Shown: piece after piece, positions 10,074-18,494 of the stretch | Numbering within the stretch: position 1 is the first letter of the stretch | How the letters are laid out: the number at the start of each line of letters is the position of its first letter | NCBI GenBank assembly: GCA_963720705.1 | Contig: CAVRGJ010000007.1 | Span: 731,964 to 795,963, forward strand | Reading direction: 5' to 3' | DNA: 64,000 bases | DNA from: DASWJZ01 sp963720705 | GTDB lineage: Bacteria; Pseudomonadota; Alphaproteobacteria; Rhizobiales; Afifellaceae | The notes under the pieces: generated by a model | Database searches by the model: none | Seen by the model: the letters and a program-made list of their open reading frames with translations, nothing else | What the model was told of the DNA's origin: nothing | Made by a program: the position numbers and the translations under genes

Positions 10074-11906
10074 ATGCACCGACCGCCCCCGCATCCGATG
10101 GACGAAGACGAGCGGCTCGCGGCGCTCCGCAAATACCGGATCCTCGACACGGATCCGGAGCCGCAGTTCGACCGGATCGCGGCGATCGCTAAGCGTCAGT
10201 TCAACGCCAAGATCGCGCTGGTCGCTTTCATGGACTCCGCTCGGAATTTCCTGAAAGCACGCGGCGACCTGCCGATGACGGAATCGCCGCGCGACATCTC
10301 CTTCTGCGGCCATACCATCCTCGATGACGACGTTCTCGTGGTCGAGGACACCACGCAAGACCCCCGCTTCGCCGAGAACCCGCTCGTTAAGTCCGACCCG
10401 AAGCTTCGCTTCTACGCCGGTGCGCCGCTGATCACGCCGACCGGGCACCGGATCGGCACGGTTTGCGTCTTCGATGTCGAGCCTCGGCATGACTTCGGCG
10501 AGGCGGAAAAGGCCAAGCTCAAGGATCTCGCCGCGATCGTCACCGACCATCTTGAGATGCGCCTGATCGTCGGCAACGTCCACGACGAGATCGAGACACG
10601 CCGTCATGCCGAGGCGAAGGCGCTGGAGGTCGCTCGCCACGATCCGCTCACCGGGCTGCCAAACCGCACCTTCCTGCAAAAGGTGATCGCCGAGGGCCCG
10701 CCGTTTGCAGTAAGCGGCGTGCTCGCCGCCCTCTGCATGGACATCGACCAGTTCAAGGCCGTGAACGACACGCTCGGTCAGCGTGCCGGCGACGAGTTGT
10801 TGAAACGCACCGCGGAGACGTTGACGCGCGTGGCCGGCGAGCGCGGTTTCGTAGCGCGTTCGTCCGGCGACGAGTTCGTTGTGCTTCTCGACGGCGAGAG
10901 CCAGGAAAGCGTCATTGCGACCGCACAATCCTTGGTCGAGGCGATGAAGGAGCCGCTGGTCGCGAGGGGCCACACCGTCTCAAGCGGCCTTTCAATCGGC
11001 GTCGCCTTCGCCGACGCTCCCGACGCATCGATCGGCGTGCTCGTGAAATGCGCCGGTCTCGCGCTCGAAGAGGCAAAGCGCAGCGGCCGTCGGCGCGCCG
11101 TTGCCTTCGATGCCGTGATGGCCGCGAGCGCCCGGCGCCGCCGCCGCATCGAACTTGAGCTTTCGGCGGCGATGCTGAGAGACGAGATCACGATCGACTA
11201 CCAGGCCATCCACCGCGCCACCGACGGCGCTATGAACGGTGCCGAAGCCCTTGCCCGCTGGCGGCACCGGGAACTCGGGCTGGTCAGTCCGATGGAGTTC
11301 ATCGCCGTGGCAGAGGAGACCGGGCAGATTCTGGAGCTCGGCGAGCGTATCCTAAGGACCGCGCTCCGCGACGCCCGCCGCTGGCCCGACATCTATGTCT
11401 CGGTGAACCTTTCGCCCGTGCAGTTCCGCCTCTCCGATCTGGCCGCCCACGTCGGAACGATTCTCGCGGAGAGCGACTTCCCGCCGCGCCGGCTGCAGCT
11501 CGAGGTAACGGAGGGCGTGCTCCTGCACGATGTCGACGCGGCGCGCGCGCAGATCGAGGCGCTGCGCCGACTTGGCATCCGCGTGGCCCTCGACGATTTC
11601 GGTATAGGCTTCTCGAGCCTGAGCTATCTGCGCTCGCTCCCCTTCGACAAGGTGAAGATCGACCGCGCCTTCGTGAGCGGCCTCACGGTCGATCCGGTCA
11701 ACCATGCCATCGTGCGCTGCATCGTCACCCTTGCGCGCGAGCTCAACATGCGGGTGACGGCGGAGGGCGTTGAGACGGAAGAGGAAGCAACGCTGCTCCG
11801 CGTCGCCGGCTGCGACTCCTTCCAGGGCTTCCATTTCGGTCGCCCGATGCCGGCGGCGGAGATCGAGGCGAGGCTCTTTCCGCAGCTGCGCGCCGCAGCC
11901 GGCTAG
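10074..11906 (+). CDS. GAF-GGDEF-EAL cyclic-di-GMP signalling protein
   Basis: 610 residues: an N-terminal GAF sensor (about 25-165), GGDEF domain (about 185-345) and EAL domain (about 360-605), with no membrane segment, so cytosolic. The GGDEF signature reads SGDEF, and the upstream RxxD product-inhibition site is absent, so cyclase activity is uncertain. The EAL phosphodiesterase core looks complete: EALARW, NLSPVQ, LEVTEG, LDDFGIGFSSL, KIDRAF, AEGVET, QGFHFGRP. The likely net role is c-di-GMP hydrolysis, perhaps gated by the GAF ligand. The ATG at 10074 follows GGAAAGGAAG; an ATG at 10098 is an alternative. The gene appears monocistronic. Confidence 0.9.
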   Translation: MHRPPPHPMDEDERLAALRKYRILDTDPEPQFDRIAAIAKRQFNAKIALVAFMDSARNFLKARGDLPMTESPRDISFCGHTILDDDVLVVEDTTQDPRFAENPLVKSDPKLRFYAGAPLITPTGHRIGTVCVFDVEPRHDFGEAEKAKLKDLAAIVTDHLEMRLIVGNVHDEIETRRHAEAKALEVARHDPLTGLPNRTFLQKVIAEGPPFAVSGVLAALCMDIDQFKAVNDTLGQRAGDELLKRTAETLTRVAGERGFVARSSGDEFVVLLDGESQESVIATAQSLVEAMKEPLVARGHTVSSGLSIGVAFADAPDASIGVLVKCAGLALEEAKRSGRRRAVAFDAVMAASARRRRRIELELSAAMLRDEITIDYQAIHRATDGAMNGAEALARWRHRELGLVSPMEFIAVAEETGQILELGERILRTALRDARRWPDIYVSVNLSPVQFRLSDLAAHVGTILAESDFPPRRLQLEVTEGVLLHDVDAARAQIEALRRLGIRVALDDFGIGFSSLSYLRSLPFDKVKIDRAFVSGLTVDPVNHAIVRCIVTLARELNMRVTAEGVETEEEATLLRVAGCDSFQGFHFGRPMPAAEIEARLFPQLRAAAG

Positions 11907-11914
11907 TCTGTAGT

Positions 11915-11930
11915 GCTCTGAAGTCAGAGC
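11915..11930 (+). terminator. short hairpin after the GAF-GGDEF-EAL gene
   Basis: GCTCTG and CAGAGC form a 6-bp stem around AAGT, 9 bases after the stop codon. There is no U-tract, so the terminator role is weakly supported. Confidence 0.3.
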
Positions 11931-12060
11931 GCCGGCGCGCCCGGCTGGACAATGTCGCCGGCCGGTCCGAAAGTGACCGGCGTCCACAGCCGCGCCGCGC
12001 CGCGATCGGCTCAATCCATCGCGGCGCCTCAGCCGCGGCTTTCTTCGCGAGGTTTGCTCC

Positions 12061-12735
12061 ATGCTTGACCGCAGTCGGTTGCTCTTTGGATTGGCCGGCG
12101 TCCTCGTTGCGCTCGCCGTCCTCACCTCCCCATCGGCGGCCCAATCCACCAACGCACGCCCGGTGATCATCATGGGCGAAGCGATGGTCGATCCGTCGGC
12201 CTTGCCGCTGATATCCGACGACGCGCGCAAAACGGTCGCGAACGCAATCGCGAGGCTGAAGTCCGGCGACATTGCCGCGAACGTCTTCGCTGCCTCGGGC
12301 GACGGCAAGGTGTGGGCGGGACGAAGCAGCGGCAACGACGAGGTCGCGAGCGTCGAAGACCTGGCGCGCAAGAGCCTCGAAGTGTGCGAATATTACAATC
12401 ACGCGCCCTGCCTGATCCTTGCCGTGAACGGCCACGACGCGCGCGACGCGACCGGGACGTGGCCGATACAGCCGCAGATGCTGAAGCGCGACGATGGGCC
12501 TTTTGACGCCGAACGGGTCCCCTTCCTCGCCGCCGCAGACCGCGGGACAGTCAACGAATACGCCGTGTCGACCGATCAGCGCGCGCTGGTCATAACCGAT
12601 CTCGGCGGTTGGTACTGGCGGACGGGGGATACGATCGTCGAGGCGATCGCCAGCGCCGCCGGGGACTGCAAGAAAGACCAAGCACAGGGCTGCATCCTCT
12701 ACGCCGTCAACGACCGCGTCGTGTTCACACCCTAG
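12061..12735 (+). CDS. exported protein of unknown function
   Basis: 224 residues. The N-terminal hydrophobic segment (LLFGLAGVLVALAVLTS) ends with SAAQS, a plausible signal-peptidase site. The mature part is soluble, with three Cys (VCEYYNHAPC, then GDCKK) and a late Cys (QGCILYAVND). The phrases APCLILAVNG and GCILYAVNDRV look like a repeated motif, each a Cys followed by hydrophobic residues and A-V-N, suggesting two related subdomains. I do not recognise a family. The ribosome-binding site is weak (GAGG about 10 bases upstream). The gene stands alone between a signalling gene and two very small genes. Confidence 0.7.
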   Translation: MLDRSRLLFGLAGVLVALAVLTSPSAAQSTNARPVIIMGEAMVDPSALPLISDDARKTVANAIARLKSGDIAANVFAASGDGKVWAGRSSGNDEVASVEDLARKSLEVCEYYNHAPCLILAVNGHDARDATGTWPIQPQMLKRDDGPFDAERVPFLAAADRGTVNEYAVSTDQRALVITDLGGWYWRTGDTIVEAIASAAGDCKKDQAQGCILYAVNDRVVFTP

Positions 12736-12968
12736 CCATTGTCCACGCAGCCGCTGCTGAGCGGCGTCGCCTCCCCGCGAGCGTTAACAAGGAATTCACC
12801 CATAGCGGGAAAGATGCTCCCGAGGCGGTAGTTCCGGCCGCTTGCCGCGCCGCGGAAGGCGGCCGCCCGGTAACAAAGTCGCCGCGTGCCGCCTGCGGCG
12901 CTCCGTTCCGCGCTTCGCCGAACGGTATGCGAGGCGCGTGCGGAGCTCTTGCTTAGGAGGAACTGACG

Positions 12969-13154
12969 ATGATCCGCAGAGAGGGTCGTCTCGACCATCC
13001 GGAGCCCGAAACCGCACCGCGCGTTCACGCCCCGCGACGCGGAACGACGGTGAATCTGAACTGGGAGCGCGCGATCTTCGTGCTTGCCGTGATTGCGATT
13101 TTGATGCTCGGCGCGATCGGCGGCATGAACGTGGTCATCGGGATTTTCAAGTAG
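12969..13154 (+). CDS. small single-pass membrane protein
   Basis: 61 residues: a basic, Pro-rich N-terminal tail of about 33 residues, then one hydrophobic helix (AIFVLAVIAILMLGAIGG) and a short end, giving an N-in membrane peptide. The ribosome-binding site TAGGAGGAACTGAC-ATG is strong and settles the start. No family is recognised. The preceding 233 bases hold GC-rich inverted stretches but no gene I can support. Confidence 0.65.
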   Translation: MIRREGRLDHPEPETAPRVHAPRRGTTVNLNWERAIFVLAVIAILMLGAIGGMNVVIGIFK

Positions 13155-13235
13155 CCGGCAGCCGACGGCGGTCCGTCGGGAACCACCAATGGCGTTCGAA
13201 TGTTGACCTCCGCAACTTAAGTGGAGGAGCAAACA

Positions 13236-13550
13236 ATGCCTCGCGGCGACAAGTCGAGCTACACGAACAAGCAGAAGCGCCAGGCCGAGCACATCGAGGA
13301 AGGCTACGAGAAGCGTGGCGTCTCTGAAGATGAAGCGGAGCGGCGCGCCTGGGCGACGGTCAACAAGGAGACTCGCGGCGGCAAGAAGAGCGGCTCCGGC
13401 CGCGGCAAGAAGGTGTCGCATGCCGCTTCGCGCAAGGGCGGAAAGCTCGGCGGCCGCGCGAGCGCCAATCGCCCCGCCGCCGCGCGCTCGCGCTCCGCGA
13501 AGAAAGCCGCGGCGACCAGGAAGCGCAATGCGAGGAAGAAGGCGGGCTGA
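13236..13550 (+). CDS. basic small protein with MPRGDKSSYT domain and histone H1-like tail
   Basis: 104 residues. The N-terminal half (MPRGDKSSYTNKQKRQAEHI, then GVSEDEAERRAWATVNKET) is a conserved small domain found in many proteobacteria and often labelled plasmid-stabilisation-like without experimental support. The C-terminal half is rich in Lys, Ala, Arg and Gly (KKAAATRKRNARKKAG), like the nucleic-acid-binding tails of histone H1-like bacterial proteins. DNA or RNA binding is therefore an inference. GTGGAGGAG lies 6 bases upstream of the ATG. It is not part of any visible toxin-antitoxin pair. Confidence 0.75.
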   Translation: MPRGDKSSYTNKQKRQAEHIEEGYEKRGVSEDEAERRAWATVNKETRGGKKSGSGRGKKVSHAASRKGGKLGGRASANRPAAARSRSAKKAAATRKRNARKKAG

Positions 13551-13559
13551 GCCCACGCC

Positions 13560-14105
13560 TCAGTTCGCGAAGAACGCCACGAGCTTCGGGATCACCTGAT
13601 CCGGCGCTTCGTCCATCAGCCAATGGCCCGAGCCCTTGATCACGACGCCCTCGACATGATCGTCGACCATCTTCCCCTGCTCGATCAGGAAGTCGCCGGA
13701 CGCCTTCTCTCCGGTCAGGACTAGCATCGGCATCGTCAGCTTCGTCTTGGCGAAATCGGCGAAATCCTCCGCGTCCTGCGGGAAGTTGCGGAACCCGAAG
13801 CCGCGAAGGTCCGGCGCGATGACGAGATGCGTCTTCGCGAGTTCGGGGATGAGCGGCAGCCACATATGGCTCGTCTGCGCGAAGCCGTGGAGCAGGATCA
13901 CCGGGCTCCCCTCGCCTGCGACGAGATAATGGATTTCGACGCCGTTGACCTGCGCGTAGGCGCTCTCGACCTTCGGCGCATCCTCGGCCTTGGCCGGCGT
14001 CAATGTCGCGGCGACAACAGCCGCGGCGGTGAGCGCGGCCGCGACCCCGATGGCGGCCCCGAAGCGGAAGACGAGACCAACGACCTGCGGACCAACGCGA
14101 CGCAT
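13560..14105 (-). CDS. alpha/beta hydrolase with internal deletion of the nucleophile region
   Basis: Exported alpha/beta hydrolase remnant of about 181 residues; intact relatives are about 280-300. There is a signal or anchor segment (LVFRFGAAIGVAAALTAAAV), then the oxyanion segment VILLHGFAQTSHMW and VIAPDLRGFGF. The sequence then jumps directly to NFPQDAEDFADFAKTKLTMP, which normally lies in the cap-to-C-terminal part, and continues through the catalytic-His segment GSGHWLMDEAPDQV. The strand-beta5/nucleophile elbow (GHDIG- or GxSxG-type) is missing in frame, with the junction near 13790. It is probably non-catalytic or a decaying gene. An ATG at 14135 is an alternative start. Confidence 0.75.
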   Translation of the reverse strand: MRRVGPQVVGLVFRFGAAIGVAAALTAAAVVAATLTPAKAEDAPKVESAYAQVNGVEIHYLVAGEGSPVILLHGFAQTSHMWLPLIPELAKTHLVIAPDLRGFGFRNFPQDAEDFADFAKTKLTMPMLVLTGEKASGDFLIEQGKMVDDHVEGVVIKGSGHWLMDEAPDQVIPKLVAFFAN

Positions 14106-14308
14106 ACGCTCACCCCAAGAATTGCTGCGGCGCACGATGCTGCGGCGATGATGTCGCCTTTGTGGCGGGGGTGCTCAGGGGTTCATATGTTAGCGCAAGC
14201 TGACCCTGGCACACCTTGGCTCCCATCGAGCCACGCGGCAACCGCTTTCCAACGTCATCGCGGCCCACTATGGCTGACGGCTTGGTTGTTCCATTGTGAG
14301 GTGTTTCC

Positions 14309-15292
14309 ATGCGCGGCAGCGTGCGCACTCTGATCCTGGCTGGCGCGCTTGCGCTTGGTGCGGCGCCGGCTCTTGCCGATGATATTGAGGGGGCGAAGGA
14401 TCATCCGCTGATCGGCCGCTATGCCGGGGCTGAGATCGTCTATTACAAGAGCGCGGAGTTCGACGAGGCCGCCCTGCTTCAGGCGCCGCATGATTACAAC
14501 GCGCTTCTGGAGCGCAACGCCACAAAGGACCGCTCGGGCGACGACTGGCTGAAGCTCGAGGGCCGCGTCACGCAGATCCGCTACGCCGGGCCGGCGGGCC
14601 GCTCGTCGCTGGAGGTGATCCGGAACTTCGAGGCGGCGCTCAAGGGCAAGGGCTTCACCACCGTCTTTTCCTGCGCCGACAGCGCATGTCTGACCGGCAC
14701 GCTCACCGACAACTACCTGATGGGCGAGCAGCTCGATCCGACAAACGGCGTCTCGACCGCCTATTCCGACCACGCGCGCTATCTTCTCGCAAAGCTCGAC
14801 CGGCCGGAAGGCGCGGTCTACGCCGCCATCCTGAGCGGCGAGTATCAGGCCGAGCTCACCACCTTCGTCGAAGTGGTAGAGACGAAGCCCATGCAGTCGG
14901 ATCAGATCGTCGTCCCCACGTCGGACGAGCTCGGCGCCGCACTCCAGAGCGCCGGCCATGTCGACGTTTATGGCATCCTCTTCGACTTCGACAAGGACAC
15001 GCTGAAGGAGGAATTGAAGCCGACGCTCGACGCGATCTCAAAGCTTCTGGAAAGCCACCCGGACATGAAGCTCGCCATCGTCGGCCACACCGACGATGTC
15101 GGTTCGGCCGAGTACAACCTGGACCTCTCCCGCCGCCGCGCCGAGAACGTCGTTGCCGAACTGGTGGATGAATATGACATCGACGAGGATAGGCTCCACG
15201 CCTCAGGCGCCGGAATGACGGAGCCGGTCGCTTCGAACGACACCGACGAAGGCCGCGCGAAGAACCGGCGGGTCGAGCTTAGGGCGGAATAA
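14309..15292 (+). CDS. OmpA-family envelope protein with DUF4892-like N-terminal domain
   Basis: 327 residues. The signal peptide is MRGSVRTLILAGALALGAAP, cleaved after ALA. An N-terminal domain (about 25-190) follows with one Cys pair (SCADSAC). The C-terminal OmpA/MotB peptidoglycan-binding domain (about 215-327) contains ILFDFDKDTLKEELKPTL, GHTDDVGS, NLDLSRRRAENV and the peptidoglycan-contacting NRRVEL near the end. It probably anchors the outer membrane or a periplasmic complex to peptidoglycan. The start codon at 14309 (ATG) follows GTGAGGTG. It is convergent with the broken dGTPase gene, with palindromic repeats in between. Confidence 0.85.
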   Translation: MRGSVRTLILAGALALGAAPALADDIEGAKDHPLIGRYAGAEIVYYKSAEFDEAALLQAPHDYNALLERNATKDRSGDDWLKLEGRVTQIRYAGPAGRSSLEVIRNFEAALKGKGFTTVFSCADSACLTGTLTDNYLMGEQLDPTNGVSTAYSDHARYLLAKLDRPEGAVYAAILSGEYQAELTTFVEVVETKPMQSDQIVVPTSDELGAALQSAGHVDVYGILFDFDKDTLKEELKPTLDAISKLLESHPDMKLAIVGHTDDVGSAEYNLDLSRRRAENVVAELVDEYDIDEDRLHASGAGMTEPVASNDTDEGRAKNRRVELRAE

Positions 15293-15613
15293 CGAAGGCG
15301 CACCAACTTCCCTCATCCTGAGGTGCAAAGCCGCGGCGGTCGACCCTAAGGGCCTCTGCAACCCACAAACCTCATAGTGAGGTGCGAGCAAAGCGAGCCT
15401 CGAACTATCGGATGCGAAGCACCAATTATGTTTGGCGATCGCGGCTTTCGCCGGGAGTCAAATATCGAGCTTCAGATCGAGCTTAACTGCTTTGGTGAGA
15501 ACACCAGCGTTCCGGGCAATACGCACGCGTGCCCAAATCATCGCGTCGGGGATTGTCCGAGTTCTGAGGCACCGGGATTGCTTCGCTGCGCAATGGAATC
15601 GGTACCTTCGCGG
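15293..15613. repeat. intergenic stretch with palindromic CCTCA/TGAGG repeats
   Basis: 321 bases between convergent gene ends. At 15311-15323 is CCTCATCCTGAGG. At 15369-15383 ACCTCA and TGAGGT form a perfect 6-bp inverted repeat around TAG, followed by GCGAGCAAAGCGAGCCTCGA, the tail seen in a second class of Hyphomicrobiales dispersed repeats. From about 15420 onward the bases look less GC-rich, marking the left edge of the dGTPase patch. I see no gene here. Confidence 0.6.
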
Positions 15614-16825
15614 CTAGTGTGGCTTCCAAATTGTCATCGGATTTGCACCGGTGAGCCGGCTATAGACCTCAACGCAGTATCTATCGGTCATGCCGGCTAT
15701 ATAGTCGCACACGACTCTACTTCGCCAACTCGGTTCATCGATACCCTCGTACAAGTCTCGCCAATCCTGTGGCAGTAGCTCGCCAGTCTCTGCCAGCGTT
15801 CTAAATAGATATGAGATAATATCCTTCCCGCGGCGCTCAGCGAGCTTGAGACGGGGGGAATTGATGAGATGCAAGTGCGAGAAACGCTTCAGCGTCTCCA
15901 CAACCTTGAACGTCTCAATTTTCAAACGAACTGAAGAGAGAGGAGGTATCTTGGGATGATGGATCACTTCAACGTCTCGAATGAATCTCCCGACGAGATC
16001 AGACGTAACTGCCGTCCGAAGGTACCCATTCTCACCTATTTCGCTGGACTGTAACGCTGTTGGAGCAGCAAGCAGAAATGAAGCTTCCTTCAGGTTCACG
16101 CCCTGGTCCAACCTCCGGACCACGCTTGCAGACGGTTCCAATATCTCGTCGAACATCTCCGCAAGGATGTTGTTGACGTCTTGAGTGGTGAATGAGCCGC
16201 CGGGGATTGTCCATTCGGGAAATGCTTTATCCAATTTCCGGTTGACGCCGTCTGCAACTCTATCCTTGAAGTGATCTGGCATGGACATCATCAGAATGGG
16301 CGAAAGAAAACCAGCTTTGAATGAGTCCTCGATATCGTAAGTAGAATATGCAATGTCGTCCGCAACGTCCATGATCGAACATTCGATGGTCTTAAACTCA
16401 CCGTGGTAGTCCGGAGTTACGTGGGTCTTGATGCTTTGAACAAGTTCTTGCTCGATCTTATAATATCCTTTGCATGGTTGGTTCTGAGAGTTGCCGGACT
16501 TCCTTGCGCTCAATGTCTGCGGAATCGGCGTGTCGTACTTGAGAACAGTTGCCAGAGTCCGATACGTAAGGTTCAGGCCTCTCCGCAAATCCCTGGCGGA
16601 ATGAGGATCGACTTGGACCGGCACGTTCGTAGCCGAGGGGAAGTTCTCGGTCTCTTTTTTCTCAAGCCGCGCGAGGATTCGAAGAGTTTGAGCGTTGCCC
16701 TCGAAGCCGCCAGCATCTTTCATGAGTTCGTCGAGTGCTTGTTCGCCGTTATGCCCAAAAGGCGGATGTCCCAGATCATGGGCCAAGGCTGCAAATTCGA
16801 CTAGATCTGACCTGCCACTGAAGTT

Positions 16826-17692
16826 TCATCCAGCGGCGATTAGAGCCTCGGCGGTTGTTGCGCCGTCTGGCGCGGTGAGTTTGTCGGCGTAGGCCGCCGG
16901 CGTCTGATAGCCAAGCGAAGAGTGCGGCCTCGCCGTGTTGTAGTCGGCGATCCAGGCAGTGATGAGCTGCCGGGCCTGGTGGAGATCGAGGAACAGGTTT
17001 TCGTTCAAGAGCTCGTCACGCATGCGGCCGTTGAAGCTCTCGATGAAGCCGTTCTGCATCGGCTTGCCCGGCGCGATGTAATGCCATTCCACGCGATAGT
17101 CGGCGCACCAGGCGAGGACGGCATTGCAGGTCAGCTCGGTGCCGTGGTCGGAGACGATCATTCCCGGCTTGCCGCGGCGCTCAATCAGGACCGTCAGCTC
17201 GCGGACAACGCGCCGGCCTGAGATCGATGTGTCGGGGATGGCGGCGAGACACTCCCGCGTCACGTCGTCGACGATGTTGAGGATGCGGAAGCGCCGGCCG
17301 CCTGCCAGTTGATCATGCACGAAGTCGAGCGACCAGCGGGCATTGGGGCGGGCCTCCACAAGGATCGGAGCACGTGTTCCCACCGCTCGGCGGCGGGCCC
17401 GACGCTTGCGCACGGTCAGCCCTTCCTCTCGGTAGAGCCGATAGATGCGATTGATCCCCGACGGTTCGCCCTCTCTCCTGAGCAGGATGAACAGACGTCG
17501 ATAGCCGAAGCGCCGGCGCTCGTTCGCCAGCTCCCGCAGCCTTCCGCGCAGCTCCGTGTCGGCGGGGCGTCGCGATTGATAGCGGACCATCTTGCGGTCG
17601 GCGCTGACGATCGAACAGGCCCGCCGCTCCGACAGGCCCATCGCGGACCGCAGATGCGCGACAGCCTCGCGCTTGGCAGCGGGCCTCACCAT
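16826..17692 (-). CDS. IS3-family transposase OrfB (DDE integrase core)
   Basis: 288 residues: an N-terminal HTH_21-like segment with RRFGYRRLFILLRREG, then an RNase-H-fold integrase core with the catalytic triad Asp (ARWSLDFVHD), Asp (IVSDHGTE) and Glu (NGFIESFNGRMRDE), and the usual tail YNTARPHSSLGYQTP. It is normally made as an OrfAB fusion by -1 frameshifting; the ATG at 17692 is at the overlap and may also be used. No disruption is visible. Confidence 0.95.
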   Translation of the reverse strand: MVRPAAKREAVAHLRSAMGLSERRACSIVSADRKMVRYQSRRPADTELRGRLRELANERRRFGYRRLFILLRREGEPSGINRIYRLYREEGLTVRKRRARRRAVGTRAPILVEARPNARWSLDFVHDQLAGGRRFRILNIVDDVTRECLAAIPDTSISGRRVVRELTVLIERRGKPGMIVSDHGTELTCNAVLAWCADYRVEWHYIAPGKPMQNGFIESFNGRMRDELLNENLFLDLHQARQLITAWIADYNTARPHSSLGYQTPAAYADKLTAPDGATTAEALIAAG

Positions 17693-17952
17693 TTTTTTGC
17701 CAGAAGCTCACGCATCGCAGCTGCGTCCAACATCTGATCGGCGAGCAGCTTCTTCAGACGGGCATTCTCCTCCTCCAGCGCCCTCAGCCGCTTCGCGTCG
17801 GAGATATCCATCCCGCCGAATTTGCTCTTCCAGTTGTAGAGCGTCGCCTCGGAGATCCCGTGCCGGCGCGCTACGTCGGCCGTCTTCGCTCCTGCTTCGT
17901 GCTCTCGCAGGATGCTGATGATCTGCTCTTCCGAAAACCGTGATCGCTTCAT
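17686..17952 (-). CDS. IS3-family transposase OrfA
   Basis: 88 residues. The helix-turn-helix (KRSRFSEEQIISILREHEAG, then TADVARRHGISEATLYNWK) binds the terminal repeats. A leucine-zipper-like helix (RLRALEEENARLKKLLADQ) follows for multimerisation. The ATG at 17952 is the family start, MKRSRFSEEQ. The stop overlaps the beginning of orfB. Confidence 0.93.
   Translation of the reverse strand: MKRSRFSEEQIISILREHEAGAKTADVARRHGISEATLYNWKSKFGGMDISDAKRLRALEEENARLKKLLADQMLDAAAMRELLAKKW
17692..17698 (-). promoter_or_regulatory. A7 slippery site for -1 transposase frameshift
   Basis: On the minus strand orfA ends GCA AAA AAA TGG TGA. The run of seven A lets the ribosome slip back one base into the orfB frame (AAA AAA ATG GTG). 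Frameshifting at A-rich runs is the known mode of OrfAB production in IS3-family elements. Confidence 0.8.
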
Positions 17953-18284
17953 CGTCCGTCCCCCTGTCGGGCCGGACTCTAACCCCGCGTGGAGGAAAAA
18001 CACAGTGGCAGGTCAGATCGGCATCTATTGGGTGTTCTTTGAAGTACGGATCCTGATGGTTGAGACGGACCGCAATCGATTTTGCGATCTGTGCGACCTC
18101 AAGAGAATGAGTTAGGCGATTTCGGAAGAAATCGCTCTCGTGCGACGGGAAAAGCTGTGTCTTTCCCTGCAATCTGCGAAATGCAGCGCTATGGATTAGT
18201 CTTGCGAAATCTCTCCGGACATCGCTTCGGTAAGGTTCGGCTGACAGACCTTTGTGTGGAACAACAGGGACCGCCCTACCCCAG

Positions 18285-18494
18285 TCACTCTTTCGGTACA
18301 ATGCGCGTTTCGCTGCCACGCTTCTTCGCCCCAGCAGATGGGCCTACCTTAAAGCTGCCACCTGCACTGTTTGCGACCACAGTGTGCTGACCGTTAGCGA
18401 TAGACACCGAGGCGATTGAAGACAACTTAGAATTGGCGATTTCACGAGCACCACGAAAACCTGCAGAGTCCATTTTACGGTCGAGGATGGGCAT
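18285..18494 (-). CDS. small unknown protein overlapping the dGTPase start
   Basis: 69 residues, beginning MPILDRKMDSAGFRGAREIA; Ser, Ala and Gly rich with a basic C-terminus. GGAG lies 8 bases before the ATG, and the stop lies about 35 bases inside the dGTPase frame, so the two are probably translated from one message. A promoter-like TTGCCT-N17-TATAGC and a CACATGTG palindrome lie just upstream on the same strand. No family is recognised. It could be a regulator or inhibitor of the dGTPase, but that is only a guess from position. The bases from here to the mfd stop at 18746 hold no other gene. Confidence 0.5.
   Translation of the reverse strand: MPILDRKMDSAGFRGAREIANSKLSSIASVSIANGQHTVVANSAGGSFKVGPSAGAKKRGSETRIVPKE

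Larger units (their letters stand above)
16808..18015 (-). mobile_element. IS3-family (IS407-group-like) insertion sequence, 1208 bp
   Basis: Complete element. It has perfect 13-bp terminal inverted repeats TGACCTGCCACTG (16808-16820 and the complement at 18003-18015), which continue imperfectly inward, and a 4-bp target duplication GATC (16804-16807 and 18016-18019). Two overlapping transposase frames, orfA and orfB, are joined by a -1 slip. Ends starting TGACCTGCC, the 4-bp duplication and the length are all typical of the IS407 group. The intact frames and perfect ends suggest a recent, possibly still active, copy. It is inserted in the dGTPase gene in the same orientation. Confidence 0.95.
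15614..18319 (-). pseudogene. dgt: dGTP triphosphohydrolase-like gene interrupted by an IS element
   Basis: HD-domain dNTP triphosphohydrolase (dGTP to deoxyguanosine and triphosphate). The N-terminal part (18319 to 18020) carries FARLIHSAAFRRLQGKTQLF and RNRLTHSLEVAQIAKSI with the first metal His. The remainder (16807 to 15614) carries LAHDLGHPPFGHNGE with the HD pair and MDVADDIAYSTYDIED. Removing the 1208-bp insertion plus one copy of the 4-bp target duplication joins the two parts in frame as ...IDADLVEFAALAHDLGHPP... and gives 497 residues, normal for the longer dGTPases. The start is GTG at 18319. Codon use and base composition look less GC-rich than the flanking genes, suggesting acquisition. 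As it stands the gene cannot make the full enzyme. Confidence 0.9.

Noticed and set aside
13236..13550. Plasmid-stabilisation or toxin-antitoxin function for the MPRGDKSSYT protein
   Set aside because: The label is inherited from database names; there is no partner toxin and the protein looks like a small basic nucleic-acid-binding protein.
17686..17698. The orfA/orfB frame change as a damaged transposase
   Set aside because: Seven A residues at the junction and a normal -1 overlap are the standard IS3-family control, not damage.
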